Below, in pieces: positions 25,340 to 34,805 of a stretch of 64,000 bases of DNA (its first letter is position 1; each line of letters begins with the position of its first letter). Below the pieces are notes generated by a model. It was not told the DNA's origin. It saw nothing but the letters and a program-made list of their open reading frames with translations, and did no database searches. Made by a program: the position numbers and the translations under genes. Origin of the DNA: Rhizobium sp. ACO-34A (GTDB lineage Bacteria; Pseudomonadota; Alphaproteobacteria; Rhizobiales; Rhizobiaceae); contig CP021374.1 of the NCBI GenBank assembly GCA_002600635.1, forward strand, positions 62,001 to 126,000, in the 5' to 3' direction.

Positions 25340-26152
25340 ATGCACGAACGCGAACGACATCGCATTATTTTAAGCGCGATCCAGGAAAAGCCGGTCATCA
25401 CCGTGCAGGATATCGCTGAACTGACGGAGGCTTCCGAGGCCACGATCCGTAGGGATATCGCGTCGCTTCATGTGCAGGGCAAACTGCGCCGGGTGCGCGG
25501 TGGGGCCGAGGCGGTGCATCCTCCGCAGCTTGGAAATCTCGCGGCACGGCCGTTCCGGGTGTCGGAATCGGTCAACATCGATAAGAAACGCGCAATTGCG
25601 CGCGCAGCCGTCGATCTCTGCGAAGAAGGCGATTCGATCATCATTAATGGCGGTACGACCACCTTTCAGATGGTGCACTTCATGTCCGCCCGCCGTCTGC
25701 AGGTCATGACCAATTCGTTCGCCATCGCCGAGCATCTGGTCAAAAATTCGAAATGCACGGTTTCGGTTCCCGGCGGCGCGATTTATCGCGACCAGAGCCT
25801 GATCCTTTCGCCTTTCGACAACGACGCGATCCGCAATTTCTACGCTCGCCGCATCTTCATCGGCGCGCAGGGCATCAACGCGCTCGGCGTGATGGAATCG
25901 GATGCACTGGTGATCCAGAGCGAGCAGAAGCTGGTCCGGCAGGCCGAGGAACTGATCGTCATGGTCGATTCCAGCAAGTTTTCACGGCGTTCAAGCCTGA
26001 TCCTGTGTTCGCTCGAGAATGTCTCGACGATCATTACGGATGACAAGATCCCGGAGGAGTCGGCCGCGATGGTCACCAATGCCGGCATAAAGCTCATAAC
26101 GGTCAAGCCGATGGCCTCGACCGAGAAGGAGGATACCACGTCGGTCGCATGA
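25340..26152 (+). CDS. rhaR: DeoR-family regulator of rhamnose catabolism
   Basis: The protein has 270 residues from the ATG at 25340, which follows CAGGAGGAG; the longer frame from 25289 overlaps the second operator half. The winged helix TVQDIAELTEASEATIRRDI is at about 19-38, with a GKLRRVRGGAEAV wing. The DeoR sensor domain has INGGTTTFQM near residue 98. In R. leguminosarum RhaR is the negative regulator of rhaRSTPQUK and rhaDI. It is the first gene of the transport operon, 55 bases before rhaS. Confidence 0.92.
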   Translation: MHERERHRIILSAIQEKPVITVQDIAELTEASEATIRRDIASLHVQGKLRRVRGGAEAVHPPQLGNLAARPFRVSESVNIDKKRAIARAAVDLCEEGDSIIINGGTTTFQMVHFMSARRLQVMTNSFAIAEHLVKNSKCTVSVPGGAIYRDQSLILSPFDNDAIRNFYARRIFIGAQGINALGVMESDALVIQSEQKLVRQAEELIVMVDSSKFSRRSSLILCSLENVSTIITDDKIPEESAAMVTNAGIKLITVKPMASTEKEDTTSVA

Positions 26153-26207
26153 GAGCCGCGGCTGCGTGGGGAGTTCAAGCAGTCTATCAACCTGGGAGGA
26201 ATATCAG

Positions 26208-27203
26208 ATGAAATTTACAAAGACACTGCTGGCAGGCGTCGCCTTTGCCGCCATGGCCATGGGTTCTGCCGCAAGCGCCGCCGACATGAAGATCGCGCTC
26301 GTGGTCAAGTCGCTCGGCAACGGCTTCTTTGAAGCCGCAAACAAGGGTGCGCAGGAAGCCGCCAAGGAACTCGGCGGCGTAGAGATCATCTACACCGGTC
26401 CGACGTCCACGACGGCAGAAGGCCAGATCGAAGTCATCAACTCGCTGATCGCGCAGGGCGTCGATGCCATCGCGATTTCCGCCAACGACCCGGATGCGGT
26501 CGTTCCGGCGCTGAAGAAGGCTGCCCAGCGCGGCATCAAGGTCATCTCGTGGGACTCCGGCGTTGCTCCGGAAGGCCGCATCATGCACCTGAACCCGTCT
26601 TCCAACGAGCTGATCGGCAAGATGTGCCTCAAGCTTGCCGCCGACCACCTGCCGGAAGGCAAGGGTGACTTCGCCATCCTGTCGGCCACCACGACCTCGA
26701 CCAACCAGAACATCTGGATTGAGGAAATGAAGAAGCAGCTGAAGGACTTCCCCGGCCTCAACCTCGTGACCACGGTCTACGGCGATGACCTTGCCGACAA
26801 GAGCTACCGCGAAGCCAACGGCCTGCTGTCGTCCTCGCCGAACGTGAAGGTCATCGTTGCTCCGACCACCGTCGGCGTTCTTGCTGCCTCGCAGGCCGTG
26901 AAGGATGCGGGCAAGATCGGTGACGTCTACGTGACGGGCCTCGGCCTTCCCTCGGAAATGGCAGGCGCTATCAAGTCCGGCGCGACCAAGGAATTCGCCA
27001 TCTGGAACCCGATCGACCTCGGTTACTCGGCAACTCAGATCGCCTACCACCTGATCAAGGGCGACACGGACGGCGCTCCGGGTTCGGAAATCGAAGCCGG
27101 CCGCATGGGCAAGATCAAGATCGGCGATACCGGCGAAGCGGCAATGGCGGATCCCTTCGTCTACGACGCATCGAACATCGACCAGTTCTCGAAGATCTTC
27201 TGA
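26208..27203 (+). CDS. rhaS: Rhamnose ABC transporter periplasmic binding protein
   Basis: The protein has 331 residues from the ATG at 26208 (GGGAGGA upstream). The signal peptide ends in GSAASA/AD near residue 25. The mature domain is a periplasmic binding protein of the ribose type (Peripla_BP_4), with GFFEAANKGAQEAAKELGG and KVISWDSGVAPEGR. It binds rhamnose and delivers it to RhaP/RhaQ. It is the rhizobial RhaS transport component and not the E. coli activator of the same name. A double-palindrome repeat separates it from rhaT. Confidence 0.95.
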   Translation: MKFTKTLLAGVAFAAMAMGSAASAADMKIALVVKSLGNGFFEAANKGAQEAAKELGGVEIIYTGPTSTTAEGQIEVINSLIAQGVDAIAISANDPDAVVPALKKAAQRGIKVISWDSGVAPEGRIMHLNPSSNELIGKMCLKLAADHLPEGKGDFAILSATTTSTNQNIWIEEMKKQLKDFPGLNLVTTVYGDDLADKSYREANGLLSSSPNVKVIVAPTTVGVLAASQAVKDAGKIGDVYVTGLGLPSEMAGAIKSGATKEFAIWNPIDLGYSATQIAYHLIKGDTDGAPGSEIEAGRMGKIKIGDTGEAAMADPFVYDASNIDQFSKIF

Positions 27204-27233
27204 TCCTGCATCTCCGAACGCGAGGACCTCGTG

Positions 27234-27359
27234 CCCCTCACCCTAGCCCTCTCCCCGCAAGCGGGGAGAGGGGATGTGCCCCGATAACAGGATGACGCTG
27301 CGTGGCTTGCGTCCTTCTCCCCGCTTGCGGGGAGAAGGTGCCGGCAGGCGGATGAGGGG
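27234..27359. repeat. RIME-like intergenic palindromic element
   Basis: This is a 126-base element with inverted ends CCCCTCA and TGAGGGG. Inside are two perfect palindromes: CCCTCTCCCCGC (27247-27258) with its complement at 27261-27272, and CCTTCTCCCCGC (27313-27324) with its complement at 27327-27338. The two hairpins have similar cores. The layout of two large palindromes in about 100-130 bases fits the Rhizobium-specific intergenic mosaic elements. It lies within the rha operon between rhaS and rhaT, where it can stabilise rhaS mRNA. Confidence 0.8.
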
Positions 27360-27380
27360 CTTATAGGAACCGAAAAGACC

Positions 27381-28913
27381 ATGACCGTTCAAGCCAAGTC
27401 TCTCGATATTACGCCATCGCCCGCTGACACGCCCATCCTCGAGATGCGTGGCATTTCCCAGATCTTTCCCGGAGTGAAGGCGCTCGATGGCGTGAACATC
27501 GCGCTCTATCCCGGCAAGGTGACGGCGTTGATCGGCGAGAACGGCGCGGGCAAGTCTACGCTCGTGAAGATCCTGACCGGTATCTATCGCCCGAACGAGG
27601 GCGAGATCCTGATCGATGGCCAGGCGATGACCTTTGCCAGCGCGCAGGCCGCGATCGATGCGGGTGTGACCGCGATCCATCAGGAAACCGTGCTTTTCGA
27701 CGAGCTGACTGTCGGAGAGAACATTTTCCTCGGCCATGCGCCCCGCACGCGCTTCGGCCTGATAGACTGGAAGACCATCAACCAGCGTGCTCGCGAGCTG
27801 ATGGCGGAGCTTGAAAGCAATATCGACCCGACGATCCGCCTGAAGGATCTTTCGATCGCGCAGCGCCATCTCGTGGCAATCGCGCGGGCTCTCTCCGTCG
27901 AAGCGCGCATCGTCATCATGGACGAGCCGACCGCCGCTCTTTCGCGCAAGGAGATCGACGACCTTTTCCGCATCGTTGAAGGCCTGAAACGTCAGGGCAA
28001 GGCAATCCTGTTCATCAGCCACAAGTTCGATGAAGTCTACGAGATTGCCGAGAACTATGCCGTTTTCCGTGATGGCAAGATGGTGGGCGCCGGCGTCCTC
28101 AAGGATACGCCGCAGGATGAGATCGTCCGCCTGATGGTCGGGCGCGACGTGCATGATGTCTTCCCTAAGGTGGAGGTTGCGATTGGCGGCACGGTGCTTG
28201 CCGTTGAGCGCTACTGCCATGAGACGGAATTTCGCGACATTTCCTTCGAGCTGAAGAAGGGCGAGATCCTCGGCGTTTATGGCCTGATCGGCGCCGGTCG
28301 TTCTGAGCTTTGTCAGTCGCTGTTCGGCATCACCGTGCCGGCGTCCGGGGCGTTGAAGCTCGAAGGACGAGACGTCGTGATCCGCTCCCCTGCGGACGCC
28401 ATCGCCGCCGGCATCGTCTATGTGCCGGAAGAGCGTGGTCGCCATGGTCTGGCGCTCGAAATGCCGATCTACCAGAACATGTCGCTGCCGTCGCTTGCCC
28501 GCACATCGGCAAGGGGCTTTCTGAAAGCGATCAACGAGTTTTCTCTCGCCCGCAAATATGCCGAACGGCTGGATCTTCGCGCCGCTGCCCTTTCCGTTCC
28601 GGTCGGAACGCTTTCGGGCGGCAACCAGCAGAAGGTGGTTATCGGCAAGTGGCTCGCCACCCAGCCGAAGGTCATCATTCTCGACGAACCGACCAAGGGC
28701 ATCGACATCGGCTCCAAGGCCGCCGTCCACGGCTTCATCTCCGAACTCGCGAACGAAGGCCTCTCGATCATCATGATCTCTTCCGAACTGCCCGAGATCC
28801 TCGGCATGTCGGATCGCGTCATGGTGATGCGCGAAGGCCTTCAGGCCGGCATCTACCCGCGTCAAGGCCTCACCGCCGAGACGCTGGTGCGCGCCGCGAC
28901 CGGCAATGCGTAA
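27381..28913 (+). CDS. rhaT: Rhamnose ABC transporter ATPase with two ABC domains
   Basis: The protein has 510 residues, the usual length for RbsA-type double ATPases. The first domain has GENGAGKST near residue 53 and VIMDEPTAALS. The second has a degenerate loop GLIGAGRSE, normal for this family, and LSGGNQQKVVIGKWL with ILDEPTKGID. It drives uptake through RhaP and RhaQ. In R. leguminosarum uptake also needs the kinase RhaK. It is followed by rhaP after about 10 bases. Confidence 0.95.
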   Translation: MTVQAKSLDITPSPADTPILEMRGISQIFPGVKALDGVNIALYPGKVTALIGENGAGKSTLVKILTGIYRPNEGEILIDGQAMTFASAQAAIDAGVTAIHQETVLFDELTVGENIFLGHAPRTRFGLIDWKTINQRARELMAELESNIDPTIRLKDLSIAQRHLVAIARALSVEARIVIMDEPTAALSRKEIDDLFRIVEGLKRQGKAILFISHKFDEVYEIAENYAVFRDGKMVGAGVLKDTPQDEIVRLMVGRDVHDVFPKVEVAIGGTVLAVERYCHETEFRDISFELKKGEILGVYGLIGAGRSELCQSLFGITVPASGALKLEGRDVVIRSPADAIAAGIVYVPEERGRHGLALEMPIYQNMSLPSLARTSARGFLKAINEFSLARKYAERLDLRAAALSVPVGTLSGGNQQKVVIGKWLATQPKVIILDEPTKGIDIGSKAAVHGFISELANEGLSIIMISSELPEILGMSDRVMVMREGLQAGIYPRQGLTAETLVRAATGNA

Positions 28914-28923
28914 GGACATTTCA

Positions 28924-29922
28924 ATGCAACGTCTCCTGAAAAACCGCGAATTGTTGCTCGGCCTGATCATCATCGTGATGATCGCCGGCTTCTCGACCCG
29001 GGCATCCAATTTCGCCACGCCCGGAAACCTCGCCAACATCTTCAACGACACGTCGATCCTGATCATTCTGGCGCTTGGCCAGATGACGGTCATCCTGACC
29101 AAGTCGATCGACCTCTCGGTTGCCGCCAATCTCGCGTTTACCGGCATGGCGGTCGCGATGCTCGACGCGGCCTATCCGGGCCTGCCGCTGGCGCTGCTGA
29201 TCGTTCTGGCCGTCCTGATCGGTGCGACCCTTGGCGCAATCAACGGCTTTCTCGTCTGGCTCCTGCAGATCCCGCCGATCGTGGTGACGCTCGGCACTCT
29301 GACGATCTATCGGGGCATGGCCTTCGTGCTTTCCGGTGGCAGCTGGGTCAATGCGCACCAGATGACCCCCGATTTCCTCAATCTGCCGCGTCTCGTTGTG
29401 CTCGGGCTGCCGATCCTGTCCTGGGTGGCGATCGCCATCGTCTTCCTCATCTGGTTCGTGCTCACCCGCACGCCCTTCGGTCGCTCGACCTACGCCGCCG
29501 GCGGCAACCCGACGGCTGCCGTCTATGCCGGCATCGATATCGGCCGGGCGCGTTTTCTCGCCTTCGTGGTGTCGGGTGCGCTTGCGGGGCTTGCCGGCTA
29601 TCTCTGGGTTTCGCGCTATGCGGTTGCCTATGTCGATATCGCGGCCGGTTTCGAACTCGACAGCGTCGCGGCCAATGTGATCGGCGGCGTATCGATTGCC
29701 GGTGGTATCGGGACCGTGGTCGGAACCGTTCTCGGCGCGCTTTTTCTCGGCGTCATCAAGAATGCACTGCCGGTGATCGGTATCTCGCCGTTTGCCCAGA
29801 TGGCCATTTCCGGCATCGTCATCGTGCTGGCCGTTGTCTTCAACGCCCGCGCCGAGCGCAAGAAGGGCCGCATCATCCTGCGCGACCGCGCAGCCAAGGA
29901 TACCCATGAGGTGACCGCATGA
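28924..29922 (+). CDS. rhaP: Rhamnose ABC transporter permease
   Basis: The protein has 332 residues from the ATG at 28924, preferred to 28906 because TAAGGA then lies 7 bases upstream. It is a multi-spanning BPD_transp_2 permease with ILALGQMTVILTKSIDLSVA, the family's conserved GxxxV-IDLS region, and the PTAAVYAGI coupling segment. It forms the channel with RhaQ. The rhaQ start overlaps its stop by 4 bases. Confidence 0.94.
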   Translation: MQRLLKNRELLLGLIIIVMIAGFSTRASNFATPGNLANIFNDTSILIILALGQMTVILTKSIDLSVAANLAFTGMAVAMLDAAYPGLPLALLIVLAVLIGATLGAINGFLVWLLQIPPIVVTLGTLTIYRGMAFVLSGGSWVNAHQMTPDFLNLPRLVVLGLPILSWVAIAIVFLIWFVLTRTPFGRSTYAAGGNPTAAVYAGIDIGRARFLAFVVSGALAGLAGYLWVSRYAVAYVDIAAGFELDSVAANVIGGVSIAGGIGTVVGTVLGALFLGVIKNALPVIGISPFAQMAISGIVIVLAVVFNARAERKKGRIILRDRAAKDTHEVTA

Positions 29923-30935
29923 CCGTCGCAGCTTCGGAAAACGTCGTGACACGCCGCCAGATTCCGGATCGGCTGGGCACACCCTTCAAGCGGTTGATGG
30001 GAAGCTGGGAAGTTCTGCTGTTCGGCGTCGCCGTGGTGATCTTCATCGCCAATTCGCTGGCTTCGCCCTACTTCCTCGATGCCTGGAACCTGTCGGACGC
30101 GACCTTCAACTTCACCGAAAAGGCGATGATCGCCTTCGCCATGGCGCTGCTCATCATCGCCGGCGAAATCGATCTTTCGGTCGCCGCCATCATCGCGCTT
30201 GCATCGACCGCCATGGGCGCCGCCGTTCAGATGGGTGTCGGCACGCCCGGCCTCGTCGTCATCGGCATCGGCGTCGGCCTTGCCTGCGGCGCGTTCAACG
30301 GGCTGATGGTTGCGGGGCTGAAACTGCCGTCCATCGTCGTCACCATCGGCACGATGAGCCTTTTCCGTGGCATTTCCTATATCGTGCTCGGCGATCAGGC
30401 CTATGGTAAATATCCTGCCGATTTCGGCTATTTCGGCCAGGGCTATGTCTTCTGGGTGTTCTCCTTCGAATTCGTGCTCTTCCTCGTTCTCGCCGGTGCC
30501 TTCGCCATTCTTCTGCATGCGACGAATTTCGGCCGGCAGGTCTATGTGATCGGCAACAATCCGCTTGCGGCACGTTTCTCCGGCATTCCGGTCGAGCGGG
30601 TGAAATTCATCCTGTTCGTGCTCACCGGCCTGATGAGCGGTATCGCGGCCGTCTGCCTCACTTCTCGCCTCGGCTCGACCCGTCCTTCGATCGCTCAGGG
30701 CTGGGAGCTTGAGGTCGTGACCATGGTGGTCCTCGGCGGCGTCTCGATCCTCGGCGGTGCGGGCACCATCGCGGGCGTCGTCATCGCCGCTTTCGTCATG
30801 GGTCTCGTCACCTTCGGCCTTGGCCTTCTCAACGTTCCGGGCATCGTCATGTCGATCTTTATCGGCCTGCTTCTGATTGTCACCATCGCGTTGCCCATCA
30901 TCGGCCGCCGCATTCGCAACGCGAGGAAGAGCTGA
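29919..30935 (+). CDS. rhaQ: Rhamnose ABC transporter permease
   Basis: The protein has 338 residues of the BPD_transp_2 family. The conserved region reads [20 protein letters not shown] near residue 70, with the coupling segment [17 protein letters not shown] near residue 212. It overlaps rhaP by 4 bases and rhaU by 1 base, so the three genes are translationally coupled. It is the partner of RhaP in the rhamnose channel. Confidence 0.94.
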   Translation: MTVAASENVVTRRQIPDRLGTPFKRLMGSWEVLLFGVAVVIFIANSLASPYFLDAWNLSDATFNFTEKAMIAFAMALLIIAGEIDLSVAAIIALASTAMGAAVQMGVGTPGLVVIGIGVGLACGAFNGLMVAGLKLPSIVVTIGTMSLFRGISYIVLGDQAYGKYPADFGYFGQGYVFWVFSFEFVLFLVLAGAFAILLHATNFGRQVYVIGNNPLAARFSGIPVERVKFILFVLTGLMSGIAAVCLTSRLGSTRPSIAQGWELEVVTMVVLGGVSILGGAGTIAGVVIAAFVMGLVTFGLGLLNVPGIVMSIFIGLLLIVTIALPIIGRRIRNARKS

Positions 30936-31258
30936 TGTCCGAGCTGGAAAAGCACGCCTTCAAGATGCAGCTCAATCCGGGGATGGAGGCCGAATACCGG
31001 AAGCGTCATGACGAGATCTGGCCGGATCTCGTGGACCTTCTGCATGAGGCCGGCGTCAGCGATTATTCTATTCATCTGGACCGGGAGACCAACACGCTGT
31101 TCGGTGTCCTGACGCGCCCGAAGACCCATGGCATGGCGAGCCTTCCGGAGCATCCGGTGATGAAGCGCTGGTGGGCTCACATGGCCGATATCATGGCGAG
31201 CAATCCGGACAATTCACCGGTCGCCACCGATCTGGTCACGGTGTTCCACCTGCCATGA
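30935..31258 (+). CDS. rhaU: L-rhamnose mutarotase
   Basis: The protein has 107 residues, matching the 104-108 of known RhaM/RhaU. The conserved block [20 protein letters not shown] contains the catalytic His, and the C-terminus has [15 protein letters not shown] with two tryptophans of the active site. It interconverts alpha and beta L-rhamnopyranose. Its start overlaps the rhaQ stop and its stop overlaps the rhaK start. Confidence 0.95.
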   Translation: MSELEKHAFKMQLNPGMEAEYRKRHDEIWPDLVDLLHEAGVSDYSIHLDRETNTLFGVLTRPKTHGMASLPEHPVMKRWWAHMADIMASNPDNSPVATDLVTVFHLP

Positions 31259-32634
31259 CGGATACGAAATACGAACGGGTTGCCGTCATCGATATCGGCA
31301 AGACCAATGCCAAGGTGGTCTTGCTGGATGGGAAAAGCGGCGCCGAAATCGCAGTGCGCAAGACGCCCAACACCGTCATCGCCGCGCCGCCCTATCCGCA
31401 TTATGATATCGAAGCGCTCTGGTCCTTCATTCAGGCCACGCTTGCAGAATTCGCTCGGGCTCCAGGCTTCGACGCGATTTCCATCACCACTCACGGTGCG
31501 AGCGCGGTGCTGTTGGGCAAGGACGGAAAACTGGCGCTGCCGGTGCTCGATTACGAGTTCGAATACCCGCAAGAAATCCGCGACGCCTATGCAAGGCTCC
31601 GGCCGGAATTCTCCGAGACATGTTCGCCCGCCCTTTCTGCGGGCCTCAATCTCGGTGCGCAACTGCATTTCCAGAAGAGCGCCTTTCCGGAGGCGTTCGA
31701 ACGCGTCTGGGCCATTCTCACCTATCCGCAATACTGGGCGTGGCGGCTGAGCGGGGTGGTAGCCAACGAGGCGACGTCGCTCGGGTGCCACACGGATCTC
31801 TGGAACCCCGCGAAAGGCGAATTCTCATCGCTGGTGGATCGTCTCGGCATCCGCGACCGCATGGCTCCGATCCGTTCGGCCTTCGACGCTCTAGGACCTG
31901 TACGGCCTGAGCTTTGCGCGGTGCTGGGGTTGGAACGTCCGGTGCCTGTCTATTGCGGCATTCACGATTCCAACGCATCGCTGCTGCCTCATCTTGTTTC
32001 CTGCGAACCGCCCTTCTCGGTGGTTTCGACAGGTACCTGGGTGGTGTGCTTTGCGACGCCGGGCAATCTCGGTGCCCTGACGCCGGAACGCGACAGTCTC
32101 GCCAACGTCAATGCCTTCGGCAAGGCCACGCCTTCGGCGCGCTTCATGGGCGGCCGGGAATTTGAGGTTTTGACGCAGGGCCTCACCGTGCCGAACGGCG
32201 ATCTGGATGAAGTCGTCGATACGGTCATCGGCAAGTCGCTGATGATCCTGCCGAATGTCGTCGAGGGTTCCGGTCCATTTCCGGGACGCCGGATGCAATG
32301 GATCGGTTCTCCCGCTTCCGATGCGGAAAAGGTCGTTGCTGCTTCGCTCTACATGGCGCTGATGACCGAGGTCTGCCTCGATCTGATCGGAGCGGCGGGA
32401 CAGATCGTCGTCGAAGGGCCGATGAGCCGGAACAGTGTCTATCTGAAGGCGCTGGCGTCAGCGACGGGCAGGGAAGTCGCTATCCAGGCCGGCGATTCAC
32501 TGAGCGGTACGGCGCTCGGGGCGGCCATGCTGACCGGTATGCGACCGGAGGTTTCCGGAGCGATACGGCATGAGCCGTCGCTTGATCTCGGTGGCTATCG
32601 GGAACAGTGGCGCCGGGCGGTGGAGGTCGGCTGA
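31255..32634 (+). CDS. rhaK: FGGY-family rhamnulose kinase
   Basis: The protein has 459 residues from the ATG at 31255, which overlaps the rhaU stop (ATGA); the frame open from 31171 is inside rhaU. The actin-like ATPase marks are [11 protein letters not shown] at the N-terminus, [26 protein letters not shown] and STGTWVVCF. In R. leguminosarum RhaK phosphorylates the sugar and is also needed for transporter activity. It closes the operon before a strong bidirectional terminator. Confidence 0.93.
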   Translation: MTDTKYERVAVIDIGKTNAKVVLLDGKSGAEIAVRKTPNTVIAAPPYPHYDIEALWSFIQATLAEFARAPGFDAISITTHGASAVLLGKDGKLALPVLDYEFEYPQEIRDAYARLRPEFSETCSPALSAGLNLGAQLHFQKSAFPEAFERVWAILTYPQYWAWRLSGVVANEATSLGCHTDLWNPAKGEFSSLVDRLGIRDRMAPIRSAFDALGPVRPELCAVLGLERPVPVYCGIHDSNASLLPHLVSCEPPFSVVSTGTWVVCFATPGNLGALTPERDSLANVNAFGKATPSARFMGGREFEVLTQGLTVPNGDLDEVVDTVIGKSLMILPNVVEGSGPFPGRRMQWIGSPASDAEKVVAASLYMALMTEVCLDLIGAAGQIVVEGPMSRNSVYLKALASATGREVAIQAGDSLSGTALGAAMLTGMRPEVSGAIRHEPSLDLGGYREQWRRAVEVG

Positions 32635-32711
32635 GTTTCGGTTGCGCAACTTAGCGGCCTAATGGTCTCGTGTCACCGGCCGGAAGGGCCGCTTGAAACA
32701 ATGTGTGGTTT

Positions 32712-32747
32712 GAAACAGCCAGCCCGTTTTCTCGGGCTGGCTGTTTC
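32712..32747. terminator. Bidirectional terminator between rhaK and the aminotransferase gene
   Basis: GAAACAGCCAGCCCG (32712-32726) pairs perfectly over 15 bases with 32733-32747 around a TTTTCT loop. It lies between convergent genes ending at 32634 and 32755. T- and A-rich edges make it plausible in both directions. Confidence 0.85.
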
Positions 32748-32754
32748 CGTTCTA

Positions 32755-34089
32755 TCAGGCAGCGCGCTTCAGGGCGTCCGCAATCGTCGAAACGATCGTG
32801 TCGATCTGTTCCTTTTCGACGATGAGCGGCGGGGAGAGCGCGATGATGTCGCCGGTAACGCGGATCAGGGTGCCCTTCTTGAAGCAATCGACGAAAACGT
32901 CATAGGCGCGGGTGCCCGGAGCGCCATCGCGCGGTGCAAGTTCGATTGCGCCGACGAGACCGATGTTGCGGATGTCGATGATGTGCGGCTGGCCCTTCAG
33001 CGAGTGCAGGGCTTCCTGCCAGTATTCCTCAAGGCCGGCGGCGCGCGTCAGCAGGCCTTCTTCCTCGTAGATTTCCATGGTGGCGAGACCGGCGGCGCAG
33101 GCGACCGGATGACCGGAATAGGTGTAGCCATGGAACAGTTCGATGGCGTTTTCCGGACCGACCATCAGACCGTCATAGACCTTCCGGCTGGCGAAGACGG
33201 CGCCCATCGGGATCGTGCCGTTGGTGATGCCCTTTGCCGTGGTGACGAGATCCGGCGTTACGCCGAAGTAATCGGTAGCGAACGGCGTGCCGAGGCGGCC
33301 GAAACCGGTGATGACTTCGTCGAAGATTACCAGGATGCCGTATTTGTCGGCAATGGCACGAATGCGCTCCAGATAACCCTTCGGCGGCAGGATGACGCCG
33401 GCCGAACCGGACATCGGCTCGACGATGACGGCAGCGATCGTTTCAGCGCCGTGAAGCGCGACCAGCCGTTCCAGATCTTCCGCCAGTTCGATGCCGTGCT
33501 GCGGCAGGCCCTTGGAGAAGGCGTTGCGCTCGAGGTCCAGCGTGTGGCGCATGTGGTCGGCAGGGATCTGCGGGAACATACGACGGTTGTTGACGAGGCC
33601 GCCGACGGAAATGCCGCCGAAACCTACGCCGTGATAGCCCTTTTCACGACCGATGATGCGGGTACGGGTGCCCTGGCCGATTGCACGCTGATAGGCGATG
33701 GCGATCTTGAGGGCGGTATCGACGGATTCGGAGCCGGAGCCGGTGAAGAACACGCGGTCGAGCTGGGCGGCAGCGCCACCCGGTGCGTGGGCCGCAAGCT
33801 TGGCGGCGAAATCGAAAGCGGCCGGATGGCCCATCTGGAAGGTCGGGGCGAAATCCAGAGTACGGATCTGGCGTTCAACGGCTTCGACGATCTTCTTGCG
33901 GCCGTGGCCGGCGTTGCAACACCACAGGCCGGCGGTGCCGTCGAGCACCTTGTTGCCGTCGATGTCGGTGTAATACATGCCTTCCGCTTCAGCCAGCAAC
34001 CGCGGCGTGGCCTTGAACTGCCGGTTCGCGGTGAAAGGCATCCAGAAATTGTCGAGGACGGGGGCGTTGGCTTTGCTGCGGTGGTCCAT
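32755..34089 (-). CDS. Class III aminotransferase, omega-amino acid:pyruvate type
   Basis: The protein has 444 residues. AAGGAG lies 7 bases upstream of the ATG at 34089. The PLP lysine is Lys286 in TTAKGITNG. The cofactor Asp is in VIFDEVITGFGR. The start PFTANRQFKATPRLL and the GLWCCNAGHGR segment are typical of beta-alanine:pyruvate or omega-amino acid:pyruvate transaminases. It transfers an omega-amino group to pyruvate, giving alanine and a semialdehyde. It is divergent from an XRE-cupin regulator, the probable controller. Confidence 0.9.
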   Translation of the reverse strand: MDHRSKANAPVLDNFWMPFTANRQFKATPRLLAEAEGMYYTDIDGNKVLDGTAGLWCCNAGHGRKKIVEAVERQIRTLDFAPTFQMGHPAAFDFAAKLAAHAPGGAAAQLDRVFFTGSGSESVDTALKIAIAYQRAIGQGTRTRIIGREKGYHGVGFGGISVGGLVNNRRMFPQIPADHMRHTLDLERNAFSKGLPQHGIELAEDLERLVALHGAETIAAVIVEPMSGSAGVILPPKGYLERIRAIADKYGILVIFDEVITGFGRLGTPFATDYFGVTPDLVTTAKGITNGTIPMGAVFASRKVYDGLMVGPENAIELFHGYTYSGHPVACAAGLATMEIYEEEGLLTRAAGLEEYWQEALHSLKGQPHIIDIRNIGLVGAIELAPRDGAPGTRAYDVFVDCFKKGTLIRVTGDIIALSPPLIVEKEQIDTIVSTIADALKRAA

Positions 34090-34233
34090 GCGGGTCTCCT
34101 TTAAGATGTGTTGAGTTCAGCGATTTTTGACCACCGAACAAGTCCTTTTCTCGGCTTTTTTAAGTTGTTGATATTTAACATTTCGGTATCGTGTGTTTCG
34201 ATATTTCGAACACCTTCAACACCAGAGTGCCCC

Positions 34234-34782
34234 ATGACGGTCGATATCGGCAACAGGCTTCGCCATTTGCGCATGGCGCATAATCTCTCGCAGCGCGAAC
34301 TTGCCAAGCGGGCAGGGGTGACCAACTCGACGATTTCGCTGATCGAGTCGAATGCGTCCAACCCATCCGTCGGTGCATTGAAGCGTATTCTGGACGGTAT
34401 TCCGATCGGTCTTGCGGAGTTTTTCGCCTTCGAGCCGGAAAAACCGCGCAAGGCATTTTATGCGGCAGAGGAACTGGTGGAAATCGGCAAGGGCGCGATT
34501 TCCTATCGCCAGATCGGCGAGAGCCTTTTCGGGCGAAGCCTGCAGATCCTGAAGGAGTGCTACCAGCCGGGCGCCGATACTGGCAAGGTGCCGCTGGTGC
34601 ATGAGGGGGAAGAGGGCGGCATCGTGCTTTCCGGCCGGCTGGAAGTGACCGTGGACGACGAAAGGCGCATTCTCGGTGCGGGTGACGCCTATTATTTCGA
34701 AAGCCGCCGGCCGCATCGGTTCCGCTGTGTCGGACCGGTTCCCTGTGAGGTCATCAGCGCCTGCACGCCGCCGACCTTCTGA
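34234..34782 (+). CDS. XRE-family regulator with C-terminal cupin domain
   Basis: The protein has 182 residues from the ATG at 34234; the longer frame enters the AT-rich promoter and is not used. Residues 1-60 are an XRE helix-turn-helix (LSQRELAKRAGVTNSTISLI). Residues about 110-178 form a cupin barrel with VHEGEEGGIVLSGRLEVTVD and a final RPHRFRCVGP. This architecture matches PuuR-type regulators of amine and amino acid catabolism. The divergent transaminase is the likely target. The gap 34090-34233 is AT-rich, with a repeated TTTCGA motif near 34190-34206 that might be its binding region. Confidence 0.88.
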   Translation: MTVDIGNRLRHLRMAHNLSQRELAKRAGVTNSTISLIESNASNPSVGALKRILDGIPIGLAEFFAFEPEKPRKAFYAAEELVEIGKGAISYRQIGESLFGRSLQILKECYQPGADTGKVPLVHEGEEGGIVLSGRLEVTVDDERRILGAGDAYYFESRRPHRFRCVGPVPCEVISACTPPTF

Positions 34783-34805
34783 TAAGAGGACGACCGCGCC
34801 TTGGC

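Noticed and set aside
27243..29147. A 634-codon frame on the minus strand over rhaT
   Set aside because: It is antisense to a well-conserved ABC ATPase and runs through the RIME-like element.
34184..34213. TTTCGA-containing near-palindrome before the XRE-cupin gene as an operator
   Set aside because: The symmetry is weak and mainly due to the short self-complementary TTCGAA core; not strong enough to list as a site.
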